Shown here one piece after another: positions 36,260 through 45,933 of a stretch of DNA of 64,000 nucleotides; within the stretch, counting starts at the first letter, position 1; every line of letters starts with the position of its first letter. The notes below the pieces were generated by a model that worked only from the letters and a program-made list of their open reading frames with translations, had not been told where the DNA came from and ran no database searches. The DNA comes from Zoogloea ramigera (GTDB taxonomy: Bacteria > Pseudomonadota > Gammaproteobacteria > Burkholderiales > Rhodocyclaceae): contig NZ_BJNV01000009.1 of the NCBI RefSeq assembly GCF_006539865.1, forward strand, positions 62,001 to 126,000, written 5' to 3'. The position numbers and the translations under genes are program-made.

Positions 36260-36273
36260 TTTAGGAGAACGCA

Positions 36274-36633
36274 ATGCCCCGAGTTAAACGCGGTGTAACC
36301 GCTCGCGCACGTCACAAGAAAGTCCTCGATCAAGCCAAGGGCTATCGCGGCCGTCGCAAGAACGTATATCGGATCGCCAAGCAGGCGGTCATGAAGGCTG
36401 GCCAGTACGCTTACCGCGACCGTCGTCAGCGCAAGCGTCAGTTCCGCGCCCTGTGGATCGCCCGTATCAACGCCGCTGCGCGTGAAGTCGGCCTGACCTA
36501 CAGCCGCTTCATGAATGGCCTGAAGAAGGCTTCCATCGAAGTGGACCGCAAGGTGCTGGCCGATCTGGCCGTCTTCGACAAGCCCGCTTTTGCGGCGCTC
36601 GCCGAACAAGCCAAGGCCCAGCTCGCTGCGTAA
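36274..36633 (+). CDS. rplT: 50S ribosomal protein L20
   Basis: A 119-residue 23S rRNA-binding protein needed early in 50S assembly. It starts [20 protein letters not shown], continues with [20 protein letters not shown], and ends in the globular domain ([20 protein letters not shown]). A TTAGGAG site precedes the ATG. L20 also acts as translational repressor of its own operon in many bacteria. A terminator follows before pheS. Confidence 0.97.
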   Translation: MPRVKRGVTARARHKKVLDQAKGYRGRRKNVYRIAKQAVMKAGQYAYRDRRQRKRQFRALWIARINAAAREVGLTYSRFMNGLKKASIEVDRKVLADLAVFDKPAFAALAEQAKAQLAA

Positions 36634-37737
<1,104 letters not shown>

Positions 37738-37740
37738 GCC

Positions 37741-40119
37741 ATGCAATTCTCAGAACTCTGGTTGCGCAGTTTCGTCAGCCCTGATCTCGATTCGGATCAG
37801 CTTGGGCATTTGCTCACCATGGCGGGGCTGGAAGTGGAGGAGCAGGACGGCGTGGCCGCCGTGTTCTCCAAGGTCGTCGTCGCGCAGATCGTCGAGGCCG
37901 AGAAGCACCCCAACGCCGACAAGCTGCGCGTCTGCAAGGTGGACGCGGGGCAGGGCGAGCTGCTGCAGATCGTCTGCGGCGCCCCCAATGCGGCCGCCGG
38001 CATCAAGATCCCGTGCGCGCTGGTGGGCGCCGACCTGGCCGGTTTCGGCATCAAGGCGGCCAAGCTGCGCGGTGTCGAATCCTTCGGGATGCTGTGCTCC
38101 GCCAAGGAGCTCGGCATCTCTGACGAGAGCGGCGGCCTGCTGGTGCTGCCCGAGGACGCCCCGGTCGGCACCGACCTGCGCGATTACCTGGCCCTCGACG
38201 ACACCCTGTTCACCATCAAGCTGACCCCCAACCGCGCCGACTGCCTCAGCCTCACCGGCATCGCCCGCGAAGTGGCGGCCCTCACCGGCAGCCCGCTCAG
38301 CCTCGTTGCCTGCGCGCCGGTGGCCGCGGCCCACGCCGACACCCGCGCGATCGTGCTCGACGCGCCGGAAGCCTGCCCGCGCTACGCTGGCCGCATCATC
38401 CGCGGCGTCGACGCCAAGGCATCGACCCCCGAGTGGATGAAGCAGCGCCTCGCGCGTAGCGGCATCCGCTCGATCAGCGCGCTCGTCGACGTCACCAACT
38501 ACGTGATGCTCGAGCTCGGCCAGCCGCTGCACGCCTTCGACAACGCCAAGCTTGCCGGCGCGATCCACGTGCGCCTGCCCCAGCCAGGCGAGCAGGTGCT
38601 GCTCCTCAACGGCCAGACCATCACGCCCGCCGCCGACACCCTGCTGATCGCCGACGAAGCCCGCGCCCTGGCGCTGGCCGGCATCATGGGCGGCGAAGAC
38701 AGCGGGATCACCCTCGATACCACCGAACTCTTCCTCGAGAGCGCCTTCTTCGCCCCCGACGCCATCGCCGGCCGGGCCCGCGCCTACGGCTTCTCGTCGG
38801 ATGCCTCGTATCGCTTCGAGCGCGGCGTCGATTTTGCGCTGGCCGGCCAGGCCATCGAGCGCGCCACGCGCCTCATCCTCGACATCTGCGGCGGCGAAGC
38901 CGGCCCGGTGGTCGAGGCCGTCGCCGCCGACAAGCTGCCCGCCCGCGCGCCTATCCGCCTGCGCGCCAGCCGCGTGCGCCGCGTGCTCGGCATCGACCTC
39001 AGCGCCGACGCGGTGGCTGGCATGTTCGAGCGCCTCGAGCTGCAGGTCAGCCGCGAGGGCGACGACTTCATCGTCACGCCGCCGTCCTACCGCTTCGACG
39101 TGGAGATCGAGGAAGACCTGATCGAAGAGATCGCCCGCATCCACGGCTACGACAACATCCCGAGCCACGCCCCGCGTGGCCCGATCACCATGTTGCCGCG
39201 CCCCGAGGCGAAGCGCGACACGATGTCGCTGCGCCGCCAGGTGGCCGCCCGCGAGTACCAGGAAGTCATCAACTTCGCCTTCGTCGAAGAGGCCTGGGAG
39301 AAGGACCTCGCCGGCAACACCAACCCGGTGCGCCTCGCCAACCCCATCGCCAGCCAGATGAGCGTGATGCGCTCGACGCTGATCGGCGGCCTGGTGGCCA
39401 ACGTCGTCACCAACCGCAAGCGCCAGACCACGCGCGTGCGCGTCTTCGAGATCGGCCGCTGCTTCGCCCACGACGCCGCCGGCCAGCCCGTCGACGGCTA
39501 CCACCAGCCGGTGCGCATCGCCGCACTGGCGGCGGGTTTCGCCAAACCCGAGCAGTGGGGCGAGGCCAACCGCAACGTCGATTTCTTCGACGTCAAGGCC
39601 GACCTCGAGGCGCTGCTCTTCCCGCGCGTCGCCGAGTTCGAGCGGGCCAGCCACCCGGCCCTGCACCCGGGCCGCTCGGCCTCGGTGAAGGTCGATGGCA
39701 AGGTCGTCGGCTTCATCGGCGAAGTCCATCCGGTGTGGGTCCAGCGCTATGAGCTGGGCACCGCGCCGGTGGTCTTCGAGCTCGACCTCGACGTGCTCCT
39801 GCAAAGCGTCACCCCGGCCTACGCCGAGCTGTCGCGCTTCCCGGCGGTCACCCGCGACCTGGCCCTGGTGGTCGATCAGCAGGTGGCGTCAGGCGCGCTG
39901 CTCGCCGGTCTGCAGGCGGTCGCGCCGGCCATCGTCCAGCGCATCGAGCTCTTCGACCAGTACCAGGGCAAGGGTGTCGAGCCGAACCGGAAAAGCCTTG
40001 CTTTCCGGGTGGTGATGCAAGAAACTCAGCGCACCCTCGAAGACACCGAAGTCGATGCTGCAATGAACGCCCTGACCCGCCACGCCGAAGAAGCACTCGG
40101 CGCCAAGCTGCGGGGTTGA
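37741..40119 (+). CDS. pheT: phenylalanyl-tRNA synthetase beta subunit
   Basis: The 792-residue beta subunit recognises tRNA-Phe and edits Tyr-tRNA-Phe. An EMAP-like tRNA-binding domain is near 40-150 ([20 protein letters not shown]). The B3/B4 editing domain covers about 205-400 ([20 protein letters not shown]), the B5 domain about 400-475, and a catalytic-like core about 480-690. The C-terminal FDX-ACB domain is about 700-792 ([18 protein letters not shown]). The ihfA start region overlaps its stop, as in E. coli where ihfA is read from the pheST transcript. Confidence 0.97.
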   Translation: MQFSELWLRSFVSPDLDSDQLGHLLTMAGLEVEEQDGVAAVFSKVVVAQIVEAEKHPNADKLRVCKVDAGQGELLQIVCGAPNAAAGIKIPCALVGADLAGFGIKAAKLRGVESFGMLCSAKELGISDESGGLLVLPEDAPVGTDLRDYLALDDTLFTIKLTPNRADCLSLTGIAREVAALTGSPLSLVACAPVAAAHADTRAIVLDAPEACPRYAGRIIRGVDAKASTPEWMKQRLARSGIRSISALVDVTNYVMLELGQPLHAFDNAKLAGAIHVRLPQPGEQVLLLNGQTITPAADTLLIADEARALALAGIMGGEDSGITLDTTELFLESAFFAPDAIAGRARAYGFSSDASYRFERGVDFALAGQAIERATRLILDICGGEAGPVVEAVAADKLPARAPIRLRASRVRRVLGIDLSADAVAGMFERLELQVSREGDDFIVTPPSYRFDVEIEEDLIEEIARIHGYDNIPSHAPRGPITMLPRPEAKRDTMSLRRQVAAREYQEVINFAFVEEAWEKDLAGNTNPVRLANPIASQMSVMRSTLIGGLVANVVTNRKRQTTRVRVFEIGRCFAHDAAGQPVDGYHQPVRIAALAAGFAKPEQWGEANRNVDFFDVKADLEALLFPRVAEFERASHPALHPGRSASVKVDGKVVGFIGEVHPVWVQRYELGTAPVVFELDLDVLLQSVTPAYAELSRFPAVTRDLALVVDQQVASGALLAGLQAVAPAIVQRIELFDQYQGKGVEPNRKSLAFRVVMQETQRTLEDTEVDAAMNALTRHAEEALGAKLRG

Positions 40120-40124
40120 TGCAC

Positions 40125-40430
40125 ATGAGCATGACCCTTACCAAGGCCGAGCTTGCCGATCTGCTCTTCGAGCAGGTGGGGCTCAACAAGCGCGAAGCCA
40201 AAGACATGGTGGAGTGTTTCTTCGAGGAGATCCGTCTGGCGCTGGAGCGCGGCGATTGCGTCAAGCTCTCGGGTTTCGGCAACTTCCAGTTGCGCGAGAA
40301 GCCCCAGCGCCCCGGTCGCAACCCCAAGACGGGCGAAGAGATCCCGATTACAGCCCGGCGCGTGGTGACCTTCCACGCCAGCCAGAAGCTGAAGGCCAAT
40401 GTGGAGCAGCTGAGTGATGTTGCAGAGTGA
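40125..40430 (+). CDS. ihfA: integration host factor subunit alpha
   Basis: The partner of IHF-beta. The protein of about 101 residues reads [20 protein letters not shown], with the DNA-binding arm [20 protein letters not shown] and [20 protein letters not shown]. Three in-frame ATGs (40119, 40125, 40131) are possible; 40125 has GGGG 9 bases upstream. The pheT-ihfA-merR order is conserved. Its last codons overlap the start of the MerR gene. Confidence 0.95.
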   Translation: MSMTLTKAELADLLFEQVGLNKREAKDMVECFFEEIRLALERGDCVKLSGFGNFQLREKPQRPGRNPKTGEEIPITARRVVTFHASQKLKANVEQLSDVAE

Positions 40431-40794
40431 AACCCCGGCGGCGGCCGAGTTGCCGCCGATTCCCGCCAAGCGTTATTTCACGATAGGCGAAGTCAGCGAG
40501 CTGTGCGGCGTGAAGCCCCACGTGCTGCGTTACTGGGAGCAGGAATTCACCCAGCTGCGGCCCGTCAAGCGGGGCGGCAACCGGCGCTACTACCAGCACC
40601 ATGAGGTGCTGCTGATCCGCCGCATCCGCGAACTGCTGTACCAGGACGGCTTCACCATCTCCGGCGCCCGCAACCGCCTCGACGAGCTCGCCTCCCGCAA
40701 GCGCGAGGACGCCGAAGAGGCTATCGGCCTGCGCGAGCAGCTCGCCTCGGTGCGTTCCGAGATCAAATCCCTCCTGCAGATCCTGCAGGGCTGA
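40417..40794 (+). CDS. MerR family transcriptional regulator
   Basis: A 125-residue regulator with an N-terminal MerR winged helix (about 20-85: [50 protein letters not shown]) and a dimerising coiled coil (about 86-120). No Cys-rich metal or redox site follows, so the signal is unknown. Genes of this kind sit after ihfA throughout beta- and gammaproteobacteria; no target is known to me. The ATG overlaps the last 14 bases of ihfA. Confidence 0.9.
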   Translation: MLQSETPAAAELPPIPAKRYFTIGEVSELCGVKPHVLRYWEQEFTQLRPVKRGGNRRYYQHHEVLLIRRIRELLYQDGFTISGARNRLDELASRKREDAEEAIGLREQLASVRSEIKSLLQILQG

Positions 40795-40832
40795 GCGGCG
40801 CGGCGTGCGTGCCGCGTCGACCCATGCTCTCC

Positions 40833-40866
40833 GGCGGCGCCGTCCTGGCGCCGCCAGCGTTTTCCC
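40833..40866 (+). terminator. terminator after the MerR gene
   Basis: GGCGGCGCC, 5-base loop, GGCGCCGCC, followed by a short T-containing tail (AGCGTTTTCC). The tail is weak for a rho-independent terminator. Confidence 0.65.
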
Positions 40867-40893
40867 CCCCATTCACTTTTTCCGGATCTTCCC

Positions 40894-41652
40894 ATGACCT
40901 ACTGTGTCAGCATGTTGCTCGACGCGGGTATGGTGTTTTTGTCCGATTCCCGCACCAATGCGGGTGTCGACCACATCAACACCTTCCGCAAGATGAGCAT
41001 TTTCCAGCGCCCCGGCGAGCGCGTGATGGTGCTGATGAGCTCGGGCAACCTGGCGATCACCCAGCAGCTCGTGTCGATGTTGCGGGAATCCATGGCCGCC
41101 CAGGACGGGCGAGAGAACCTGTGGACGGCCCCCAACATGTTCGAGGCGGCCCGCCACATCGGCGAAACCCTGCGTGAGGTGCACAACCGCGACGCCGATG
41201 CCCTGCAGAAGTTCGGCATCGACTTCACCGCGGCGCTGATCCTCGGTGGCCAGATCGGCCGCGAGCAGCCGCGCCTGTTCCAGATCTACGCCGCCGGCAA
41301 TTTCATCGAGGCGACCCCCGACACGCCGTATTTCCAGATCGGTGAGTCGAAGTACGGCAAACCGATCATCGACCGCGTCGTGAAGCGCCACACCACCCTC
41401 GACGAAGCGGCCAAGCTGGCGCTGATCTCGATGGATTCGACGATCCGCTCCAACCTGTCGGTGGGCCTGCCCCTCGACCTCGCCATCATCAAGACCGATG
41501 CGCTGGCGATCTCGTCCCACGTGAACATCGACGCGAAGAACGAGTATTTCGCGATGATCCGCAACCGCTGGAGCGAAGCCCTCGGCCACGCCTTCGCCGA
41601 ACTTCCCGACGCCGACCTGGTGGACAAGGGCGACGAGTTCCAGGCGCAGTGA
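40894..41652 (+). CDS. Anbu-type proteasome-related peptidase
   Basis: A 252-residue Ntn-hydrolase of the Anbu group, ancestral relatives of proteasome beta subunits and HslV. It starts MTYCVSMLLDAGMVFLSDSR; removal of Met would expose Thr 2 as the nucleophile. The SDSRTNAGVDHINTFRKM segment (about 17-34) supplies the conserved Asp/Arg and Lys 33-type residue, and VMVLMSSGNLAITQQLV (about 44-60) is typical. Anbu genes usually sit with alpha-E, a circularly permuted ATP-grasp, and a transglutaminase-like gene. None of these is here, so this copy is an orphan. It lies between the MerR terminator and a pair of palindromic repeats. The physiological substrate is unknown. Confidence 0.85.
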   Translation: MTYCVSMLLDAGMVFLSDSRTNAGVDHINTFRKMSIFQRPGERVMVLMSSGNLAITQQLVSMLRESMAAQDGRENLWTAPNMFEAARHIGETLREVHNRDADALQKFGIDFTAALILGGQIGREQPRLFQIYAAGNFIEATPDTPYFQIGESKYGKPIIDRVVKRHTTLDEAAKLALISMDSTIRSNLSVGLPLDLAIIKTDALAISSHVNIDAKNEYFAMIRNRWSEALGHAFAELPDADLVDKGDEFQAQ

Positions 41653-41684
41653 GTTTCTCCGCGTTGATCTGGTATTGCAAATGG

Positions 41685-41714
41685 GTAGGTCGGGTTAGCG
41701 CAGCGTAACCCGAC
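41685..41714. repeat. dispersed palindromic repeat, copy 4
   Basis: GTAGGTCGGGTTAGCGCAGC then GTAACCCGAC, inverted relative to copy 1. With copy 5 it forms a larger inverted pair between the Anbu gene and rsgA. Confidence 0.8.
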
Positions 41715-41741
41715 ATCGGCCGCGCCAGCTCGAAGTGTGGT

Positions 41742-41775
41742 GTCGGGTTACGCCCTGTGGGCTAACCCGACCTAC
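41742..41775. repeat. dispersed palindromic repeat, copy 5
   Basis: GTCGGGTTACGCCCTGTGGG then CTAACCCGACCTAC, facing copy 4 across a 27-base gap. The two together could fold as one long hairpin and may act as a transcription stop between the convergent Anbu and rsgA genes. Confidence 0.8.
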
Positions 41776-41803
41776 CGACCTCCGTGGGTGCACAAGCGCC
41801 GCC

Positions 41804-42697
41804 TCACCACCCCTGGGCCTGGCGCTTCGCCTGCTCGCATTCGTGGCGGAACATCAGAAACTGGCGCAGGCGGCGTGGGTCGATCTGGCCCGCTTCGGCG
41901 GCGGTCTGCAGCGCGCAGCCCGGCTCGGCGTCGTGGCGGCAGTCGCGGAAGCGGCACTGGCCCACGTAGGGCCGGAACTCCCGGAAGCTCGCCTCCAGGG
42001 CCTCGGCGTCGAGGTGGGCGAGGCCGAAGGTCTGCATCCCCGGGCTGTCGATGATGCCGCCGCCCTCGGGCAGTGGATAGAGCCGCGCGAAGGTGGTGGT
42101 GTGCTTGCCGGTGTCCAGCACCTCCGAGATCTCCCGGGTCTGGGCGCGGGCCTCGGGGATCAGGGCGTTGGTGAGCGTCGACTTGCCCATCCCCGACTGC
42201 CCGACCAGCAGGCTGGTTTCGCCCACCAGGCGCTCGCGCAGGGCATCCACGTCGCCCAGGGCCGACAGCTCGAGGATCGGGTAGCCCAGCGCTGCGAACG
42301 GGGCGAGCAGCGCACGGCTGTTTTCCAGGCCGGCGCTGATGTCGGCCTTGTTGAGCACGATCAGCGTTTTGAGGTGCTGGCTTTCGGCGGCGCACAGGCA
42401 GCGCGACAAGAACTCGTCCGAGAAGCTCGGCTCGGTGGCCACCACCAGCACCACCTGGGTCGCGTTGGCGGCGATCAGCTTCTGGCGCCAGGCATCGGAG
42501 CGGTAGAGCAGGCTGCTGCGCTCCTCGAGCTTGTCGATCACGCCCTGGCCGGGGCCGGTGACGCCCACCTTCACCCGGTCGCCGCAGGCAAACACGCTCT
42601 TCTTGCCGCGCGGCACGCACAGCAGGATCTCGCCGGTGGTGGTGCGCACTTCATATTGGCGCCCGAAGGCGGCGATCAGGGTTCCATCGAGTTTCAT
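41804..42697 (-). CDS. rsgA: ribosome small-subunit biogenesis GTPase
   Basis: RsgA is a circularly permuted GTPase that acts late in 30S maturation. The 297 residues hold an OB-fold (about 1-70). The GTPase motifs are in the permuted order: VLNKADIS (G4), then GQSGMGKSTLTNAL (G1), then IIDSPGMQTFGL (G3). A C-terminal zinc site CRFRDCRHDAEPGC is near 245-258. The start overlaps the stop of the upstream M48 protease by 4 bases (ATGA). The gene pair with the protease is common in betaproteobacteria, often together with orn as seen here. Confidence 0.95.
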   Translation of the reverse strand: MKLDGTLIAAFGRQYEVRTTTGEILLCVPRGKKSVFACGDRVKVGVTGPGQGVIDKLEERSSLLYRSDAWRQKLIAANATQVVLVVATEPSFSDEFLSRCLCAAESQHLKTLIVLNKADISAGLENSRALLAPFAALGYPILELSALGDVDALRERLVGETSLLVGQSGMGKSTLTNALIPEARAQTREISEVLDTGKHTTTFARLYPLPEGGGIIDSPGMQTFGLAHLDAEALEASFREFRPYVGQCRFRDCRHDAEPGCALQTAAEAGQIDPRRLRQFLMFRHECEQAKRQAQGW

Positions 42698-43944
42698 CGG
42701 GCGGCCTGCAGGCGCGCGATACGGATCGCGGCGGGGGGGTGGGAGTCGTAGATGCTGGAGTACAGCGGGTCGGGCGTGAGCGTGGAGGCGTTGTCGCGGT
42801 ACAGCTTGACCAGCGCGCTCACCAGGGCGGCGGCCGGGGCCTGGCGGGCCGCGTAGGCGTCGGCCTCGAACTCGTGGCGGCGCGACCAGCGGCTCATCAG
42901 CGGGGTGAGCGGAAAGGTGAACACCGGCAGCACCAGCGCGAACAGCAGCAGCGTGGCCGCGGTGCCCTGGCTGGCCAGCCCCAGGCCCTCGAAGAACCAG
43001 GCCTGGCCGGCCAGGTGGCCGAGCAGCGCAAAGAAGCCCAGGCTGCCAGCGCCGATCACCGCCAGGCGCTTCCACAGGTGGTGGTGATGGTAGTGGCCGA
43101 GCTCGTGGGCCAGCACCGCCTCCACCTCGGGTGGGTCGAGCTTGGCCAGCAGGGTGTCGAAGAAGACGATCCGCTTGCTCCCGCCAAAACCGGTGAAATA
43201 GGCGTTGCCGTGGGCCGAGCGCTTGGAGCCGTCCATCACGAAGAGGCCCGACAGGCGGAAGCCGCAGCGCGTCATCAGGCCCTCGATGCGCGCCTTCAGC
43301 GGGCCGTCGTCGAGGGGCTGGAACTTGTTGAAGAGCGGCGCGATGAAGGTGGGGTACACCAGCATCACCAGCAGGTTGAAGCCCAGCCAGAAGGCCCACA
43401 CATACAGCCACCACAGCCCGCCCATGGCCTCCATCAGCCACAGCACGAAGGCGATCAGCGGCAGCCCGATGACGGCCGCCAGCACCACGCCCTTCACGGT
43501 GTCGGCCACGAAGAGGCCCGGGGTGAGCCGGTTGAAGCCAAAGCGGGCCTCGAGCACGAAGCTGCGGTAGAGCCCAATGGGCAGCTCGATCAGCCACGAC
43601 ACGACGCCCACCGCGCTCACGAAGGCCACCCCGTGGGCCAGGCTGCCGGCCTCAAGGAAGCGGGCGCACAGATCGTGCAGTGCCTGCAGCCCGCCGCCCA
43701 CGGTGAGCGCCAGCAACAGCACCGCGGAGACGACGACATCGACCATGCCCAGGCGCACCCGCGCCACCGTGTAGTCGGCGGCCTTCTGGTGGGCGTCGAG
43801 GCTGATCGTGGCGGCGAAGGCGCCGGGCACCGCGGCCCGGTGGGCGGCCACGTGGGCCGCCTGGCGCCGGGCCAGCCACAGGCGGCACAGCAGGCCGACG
43901 CCCAGGGCGACGAGGAACAGGGCGGAGAAGCGGGTGGAGGTCAT
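42694..43944 (-). CDS. M48 family (Ste24/CAAX-type) membrane metalloprotease
   Basis: A 416-residue inner membrane zinc protease resembling the CAAX prenyl protease Ste24. Several hydrophobic segments precede the active site (about 5-20, 65-90, 105-125, 150-170, 178-200). The zinc motif AHELGHYHHHH has His 280, Glu 281 and His 284, and the third ligand Glu lies in RRHEFEADAYAARQ. Bacteria lack prenylated CAAX proteins, so the natural substrate is unknown; membrane protein quality control is likely. It is divergent from orn and coupled to rsgA. Confidence 0.9.
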   Translation of the reverse strand: MTSTRFSALFLVALGVGLLCRLWLARRQAAHVAAHRAAVPGAFAATISLDAHQKAADYTVARVRLGMVDVVVSAVLLLALTVGGGLQALHDLCARFLEAGSLAHGVAFVSAVGVVSWLIELPIGLYRSFVLEARFGFNRLTPGLFVADTVKGVVLAAVIGLPLIAFVLWLMEAMGGLWWLYVWAFWLGFNLLVMLVYPTFIAPLFNKFQPLDDGPLKARIEGLMTRCGFRLSGLFVMDGSKRSAHGNAYFTGFGGSKRIVFFDTLLAKLDPPEVEAVLAHELGHYHHHHLWKRLAVIGAGSLGFFALLGHLAGQAWFFEGLGLASQGTAATLLLFALVLPVFTFPLTPLMSRWSRRHEFEADAYAARQAPAAALVSALVKLYRDNASTLTPDPLYSSIYDSHPPAAIRIARLQAAR

Positions 43945-44036
43945 GGGCCGGAGCGGATCGGGAAAAACGGGGGAGGGCAGGTCGATTGCGGGGCCAGTAC
44001 AGGGCTGGAACAGGGCAGGCAGCCGCCCGGAGGGCG

Positions 44037-44042
44037 TAGAAT
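44037..44042 (+). promoter_or_regulatory. candidate -10 element for orn
   Basis: TAGAAT followed by CGCGCC, 31 bases before the orn ATG; same TAGAATCGCG context as upstream of gyrA. No clear -35 element. Confidence 0.45.
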
Positions 44043-44072
44043 CGCGCCTTTACCGCAAAAAGCGACTGGATT

Positions 44073-44618
44073 ATGGCACAGGACCAGAATCACCTCATCT
44101 GGCTGGACATGGAAATGACCGGCCTCAACCCCGACAGCGACCGCATCATCGAGATGGCGATGGTCGTCACCAACAGCAAGCTCGAGGTGATCGCCGAAGG
44201 CCCGGTGATCGCCGTGCATCAGCCCGACGCGGTGCTCGAGGGCATGGACGAGTGGAACAAGAACACCCACGGCCGCTCCGGCCTGATCGAGCGCGTCAAG
44301 GCCTCGACCATTGACGAAGCCGCCGCCGAGGCGCTCTACCTCGACTTCATGCGCGAATACATCCCCTCGCGCACCTCGCCCATGTGCGGCAACTCCATCG
44401 GCCAGGACCGCCGCTTCATGGCCCGCTACATGCCCAAGCTTGAAGACTGGTTCCACTACCGCAACCTGGATGTGTCCACCCTCAAGGAGCTCTGCCGCCG
44501 CTGGCGCCCGGATGTATACAAGGGCATCGAAAAGAAGGGCGCCCACCAGGCCCTGGCCGACATCCACGAATCCATCGCCGAGCTGCGCTACTACCGGGAA
44601 CACTTCCTGAAGGTCTGA
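44073..44618 (+). CDS. orn: oligoribonuclease
   Basis: Orn degrades the shortest RNA oligonucleotides, including pGpG from c-di-GMP breakdown. The 181 residues carry the DEDDh motifs: [20 protein letters not shown] (ExoI), [17 protein letters not shown] (ExoII) and [20 protein letters not shown] (ExoIII with catalytic His and Asp). It is divergently arranged with the M48 gene. Confidence 0.97.
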   Translation: MAQDQNHLIWLDMEMTGLNPDSDRIIEMAMVVTNSKLEVIAEGPVIAVHQPDAVLEGMDEWNKNTHGRSGLIERVKASTIDEAAAEALYLDFMREYIPSRTSPMCGNSIGQDRRFMARYMPKLEDWFHYRNLDVSTLKELCRRWRPDVYKGIEKKGAHQALADIHESIAELRYYREHFLKV

Positions 44619-44633
44619 CGTTAAAGGTCTGAC

Positions 44634-44777
44634 GTGCTCCCCTTCACCTGGCGCGCCTGGCTCCGCCGCCACCGGCGCCGGCTCATCGGGCTGGCGCTGG
44701 TCGTCGGCTTCTTCTATGCCCTGGGCTACTTCAGCCACCCGGTGACCTCGCCGCTGATGTGCAAGATCTACGGGTGA
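44634..44777 (+). CDS. small single-span membrane protein, unknown
   Basis: A 47-residue frame starting with GTG 15 bases after the orn stop, with AAAGG 9-13 bases upstream. It has a very basic N-terminus (WRAWLRRHRRRL), one hydrophobic helix (IGLALVVGFFYALGYF) and a short tail ending MCKIYG. The positive-inside layout is plausible for a real membrane miniprotein, but no family is recognised and it may be spurious. Confidence 0.4.
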   Translation: MLPFTWRAWLRRHRRRLIGLALVVGFFYALGYFSHPVTSPLMCKIYG

Positions 44778-44814
44778 GGGCGCACCTACAGCCCACGACA
44801 TACCGTCAGCCCGC

Positions 44815-44848
44815 GTAGGTCGGGTTAGCCCGCAGGGCGTAACCCGAC
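44815..44848. repeat. dispersed palindromic repeat, copy 6
   Basis: GTAGGTCGGGTTAGCCCGCA then GGGCGTAACCCGAC: identical in type to copy 3 at 5223, nearly 40 kb away. Confidence 0.8.
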
Positions 44849-45012
44849 ACCCCCACCCCCAAGCCTCCCCCGCGGCGCACTGCCGCTTTGTGCCATGCGC
44901 ATGTTTTTGTATCTGTAATGAGTGCGTTCGGGTAGCATCTGTTCCTGTCCCCGAGCTGGATAAAACCCCAGAGCAACGGTGTCTTCCCTCAACCCGCACC
45001 CAGGAGCAAAGC

Positions 45013-45477
45013 ATGCCGCAGAATCTCGTATCCCTTCGTCTGTCTGCCGAAACGCTGGCAGCCGTCGATCAGGCTATCGGCACCCTCGAGGCGTTCAGCA
45101 AGCCCATGCGTACCCTTACCGCCGATGAAATCCGTGCCCTCACCAAGATGGGTGATAAATCGGCCGACTTCTGCCGGCAGACGGCGATGGTGCTGGAGCA
45201 GAATCAGGACGTCATCCCGGCGAGCTTCGACCTCGAAAAGATGCAGGGCGACCTGGTCGTCATCGATGCCCTGGACCGGCAGATCCTGCGCCTCAAGGAG
45301 ATCATCGCAAAAATGGGGGACACCCGGATCGCCCTGGGCAGCGAGATCATGACGGCGGCCTCCGACGGCTATGCGCTGATGACGATGTTCGGCAAGGCGG
45401 AAGGCTTGAGCGCGCTGCAGCAGGCCATGAAGGTGCGGCGCCCCGGCCGCCCACGTTCGGGGCCCGACAAGGCCTGA
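45013..45477 (+). CDS. hypothetical protein with predicted helices and AT-hook-like tail
   Basis: A 154-residue soluble protein I do not recognise. The ATG at 45013 has AGGAG 6 bases upstream; an open frame extends further 5' but without a start signal. The sequence looks mostly alpha-helical (SAETLAAVDQAIGTLEAF; DLEKMQGDLVVIDALDRQIL, about 75-95). It ends VRRPGRPRSGPDKA; the RPGRPR segment resembles an AT-hook that binds the DNA minor groove. There is no signal peptide. It has its own terminator and stands alone. A DNA-associated role is inferred from the tail only. Confidence 0.75.
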   Translation: MPQNLVSLRLSAETLAAVDQAIGTLEAFSKPMRTLTADEIRALTKMGDKSADFCRQTAMVLEQNQDVIPASFDLEKMQGDLVVIDALDRQILRLKEIIAKMGDTRIALGSEIMTAASDGYALMTMFGKAEGLSALQQAMKVRRPGRPRSGPDKA

Positions 45478-45500
45478 AGGGCCGGCAAGGTTTTTACATG

Positions 45501-45530
45501 AAAGGCGGGAGAGATCCCGCCTTTCTGTTT
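45501..45530 (+). terminator. terminator after the hypothetical gene at 45013
   Basis: AAAGGCGGGA, GAGA loop, TCCCGCCTTT, then a T-rich tail. Confidence 0.9.
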
Positions 45531-45548
45531 TCTTGCATCATCATGGCC

Positions 45549-45778
45549 TCGAAAGATCCGGCTCACGGAATTTTTATTGTGCTCCGGTCCAGGAAAGATG
45601 CGGCCCGCTGATTTTTAAATCGGTTTGATGGATTTAAAAATTCGTCAGCCGGATCTCAAGGCAGGCAGCGCGATATTCTTGATCTGGATTTCGGATCTTT
45701 AAATCTGCCCGGGCCATCTTTAAATCTGCGTGGGTGATTTATTGATCCGTCTGACGGATTTTTAATAGCCATAGGGTA
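45549..45778. repeat. second 21-bp-periodic degenerate array (about 11 units)
   Basis: A+T-rich units keep a 21-bp phase almost throughout (starts near 45549, 45570, 45591, 45611, 45632, 45653, 45674, 45695, 45716, 45737, 45758). The best-kept units are ATCTTTAAATCTGCCCGGGC and ATCTTTAAATCTGCGTGGGT. The sequence is unrelated to the array at 4737-5051 but the period is the same. On the minus strand it reads as heptads such as RFKDGPG. No start codon with a ribosome binding site supports a gene. Confidence 0.7.
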
Positions 45779-45840
45779 TCCCGACGCAGGCCCGCCCTCG
45801 GCCAGCGATGAGCAAGTTACATTTCCGGGCCCCGCAATGA

Positions 45841-45860
45841 AAACGCCCCATGTGGGGCGT
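45841..45860 (-). terminator. terminator for the exonuclease-like gene
   Basis: ACGCCCC, ATGT loop, GGGGCGT; on the minus strand it is followed by TTTT. Located about 75 bases past the stop of the leftward gene at 45934. Confidence 0.8.
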
Positions 45861-45933
45861 TGGGTTGGTGTTGCGCTGTCTGTCTGCACCGGCCTGCAGG
45901 AACGGGCCGTGGAGCGCCCGGGGGTGAGCGTAT

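Noticed and set aside
40795-40893. tRNA-Pro expected after the MerR gene
   Set aside because: A tRNA often follows ihfA-merR in related bacteria, but no cloverleaf-forming sequence was seen here.
42739-44118. 459-codon plus-strand frame over the M48 protease gene
   Set aside because: Glu/Gln/His-rich low-complexity product antisense to a protease with an intact HELGH site.
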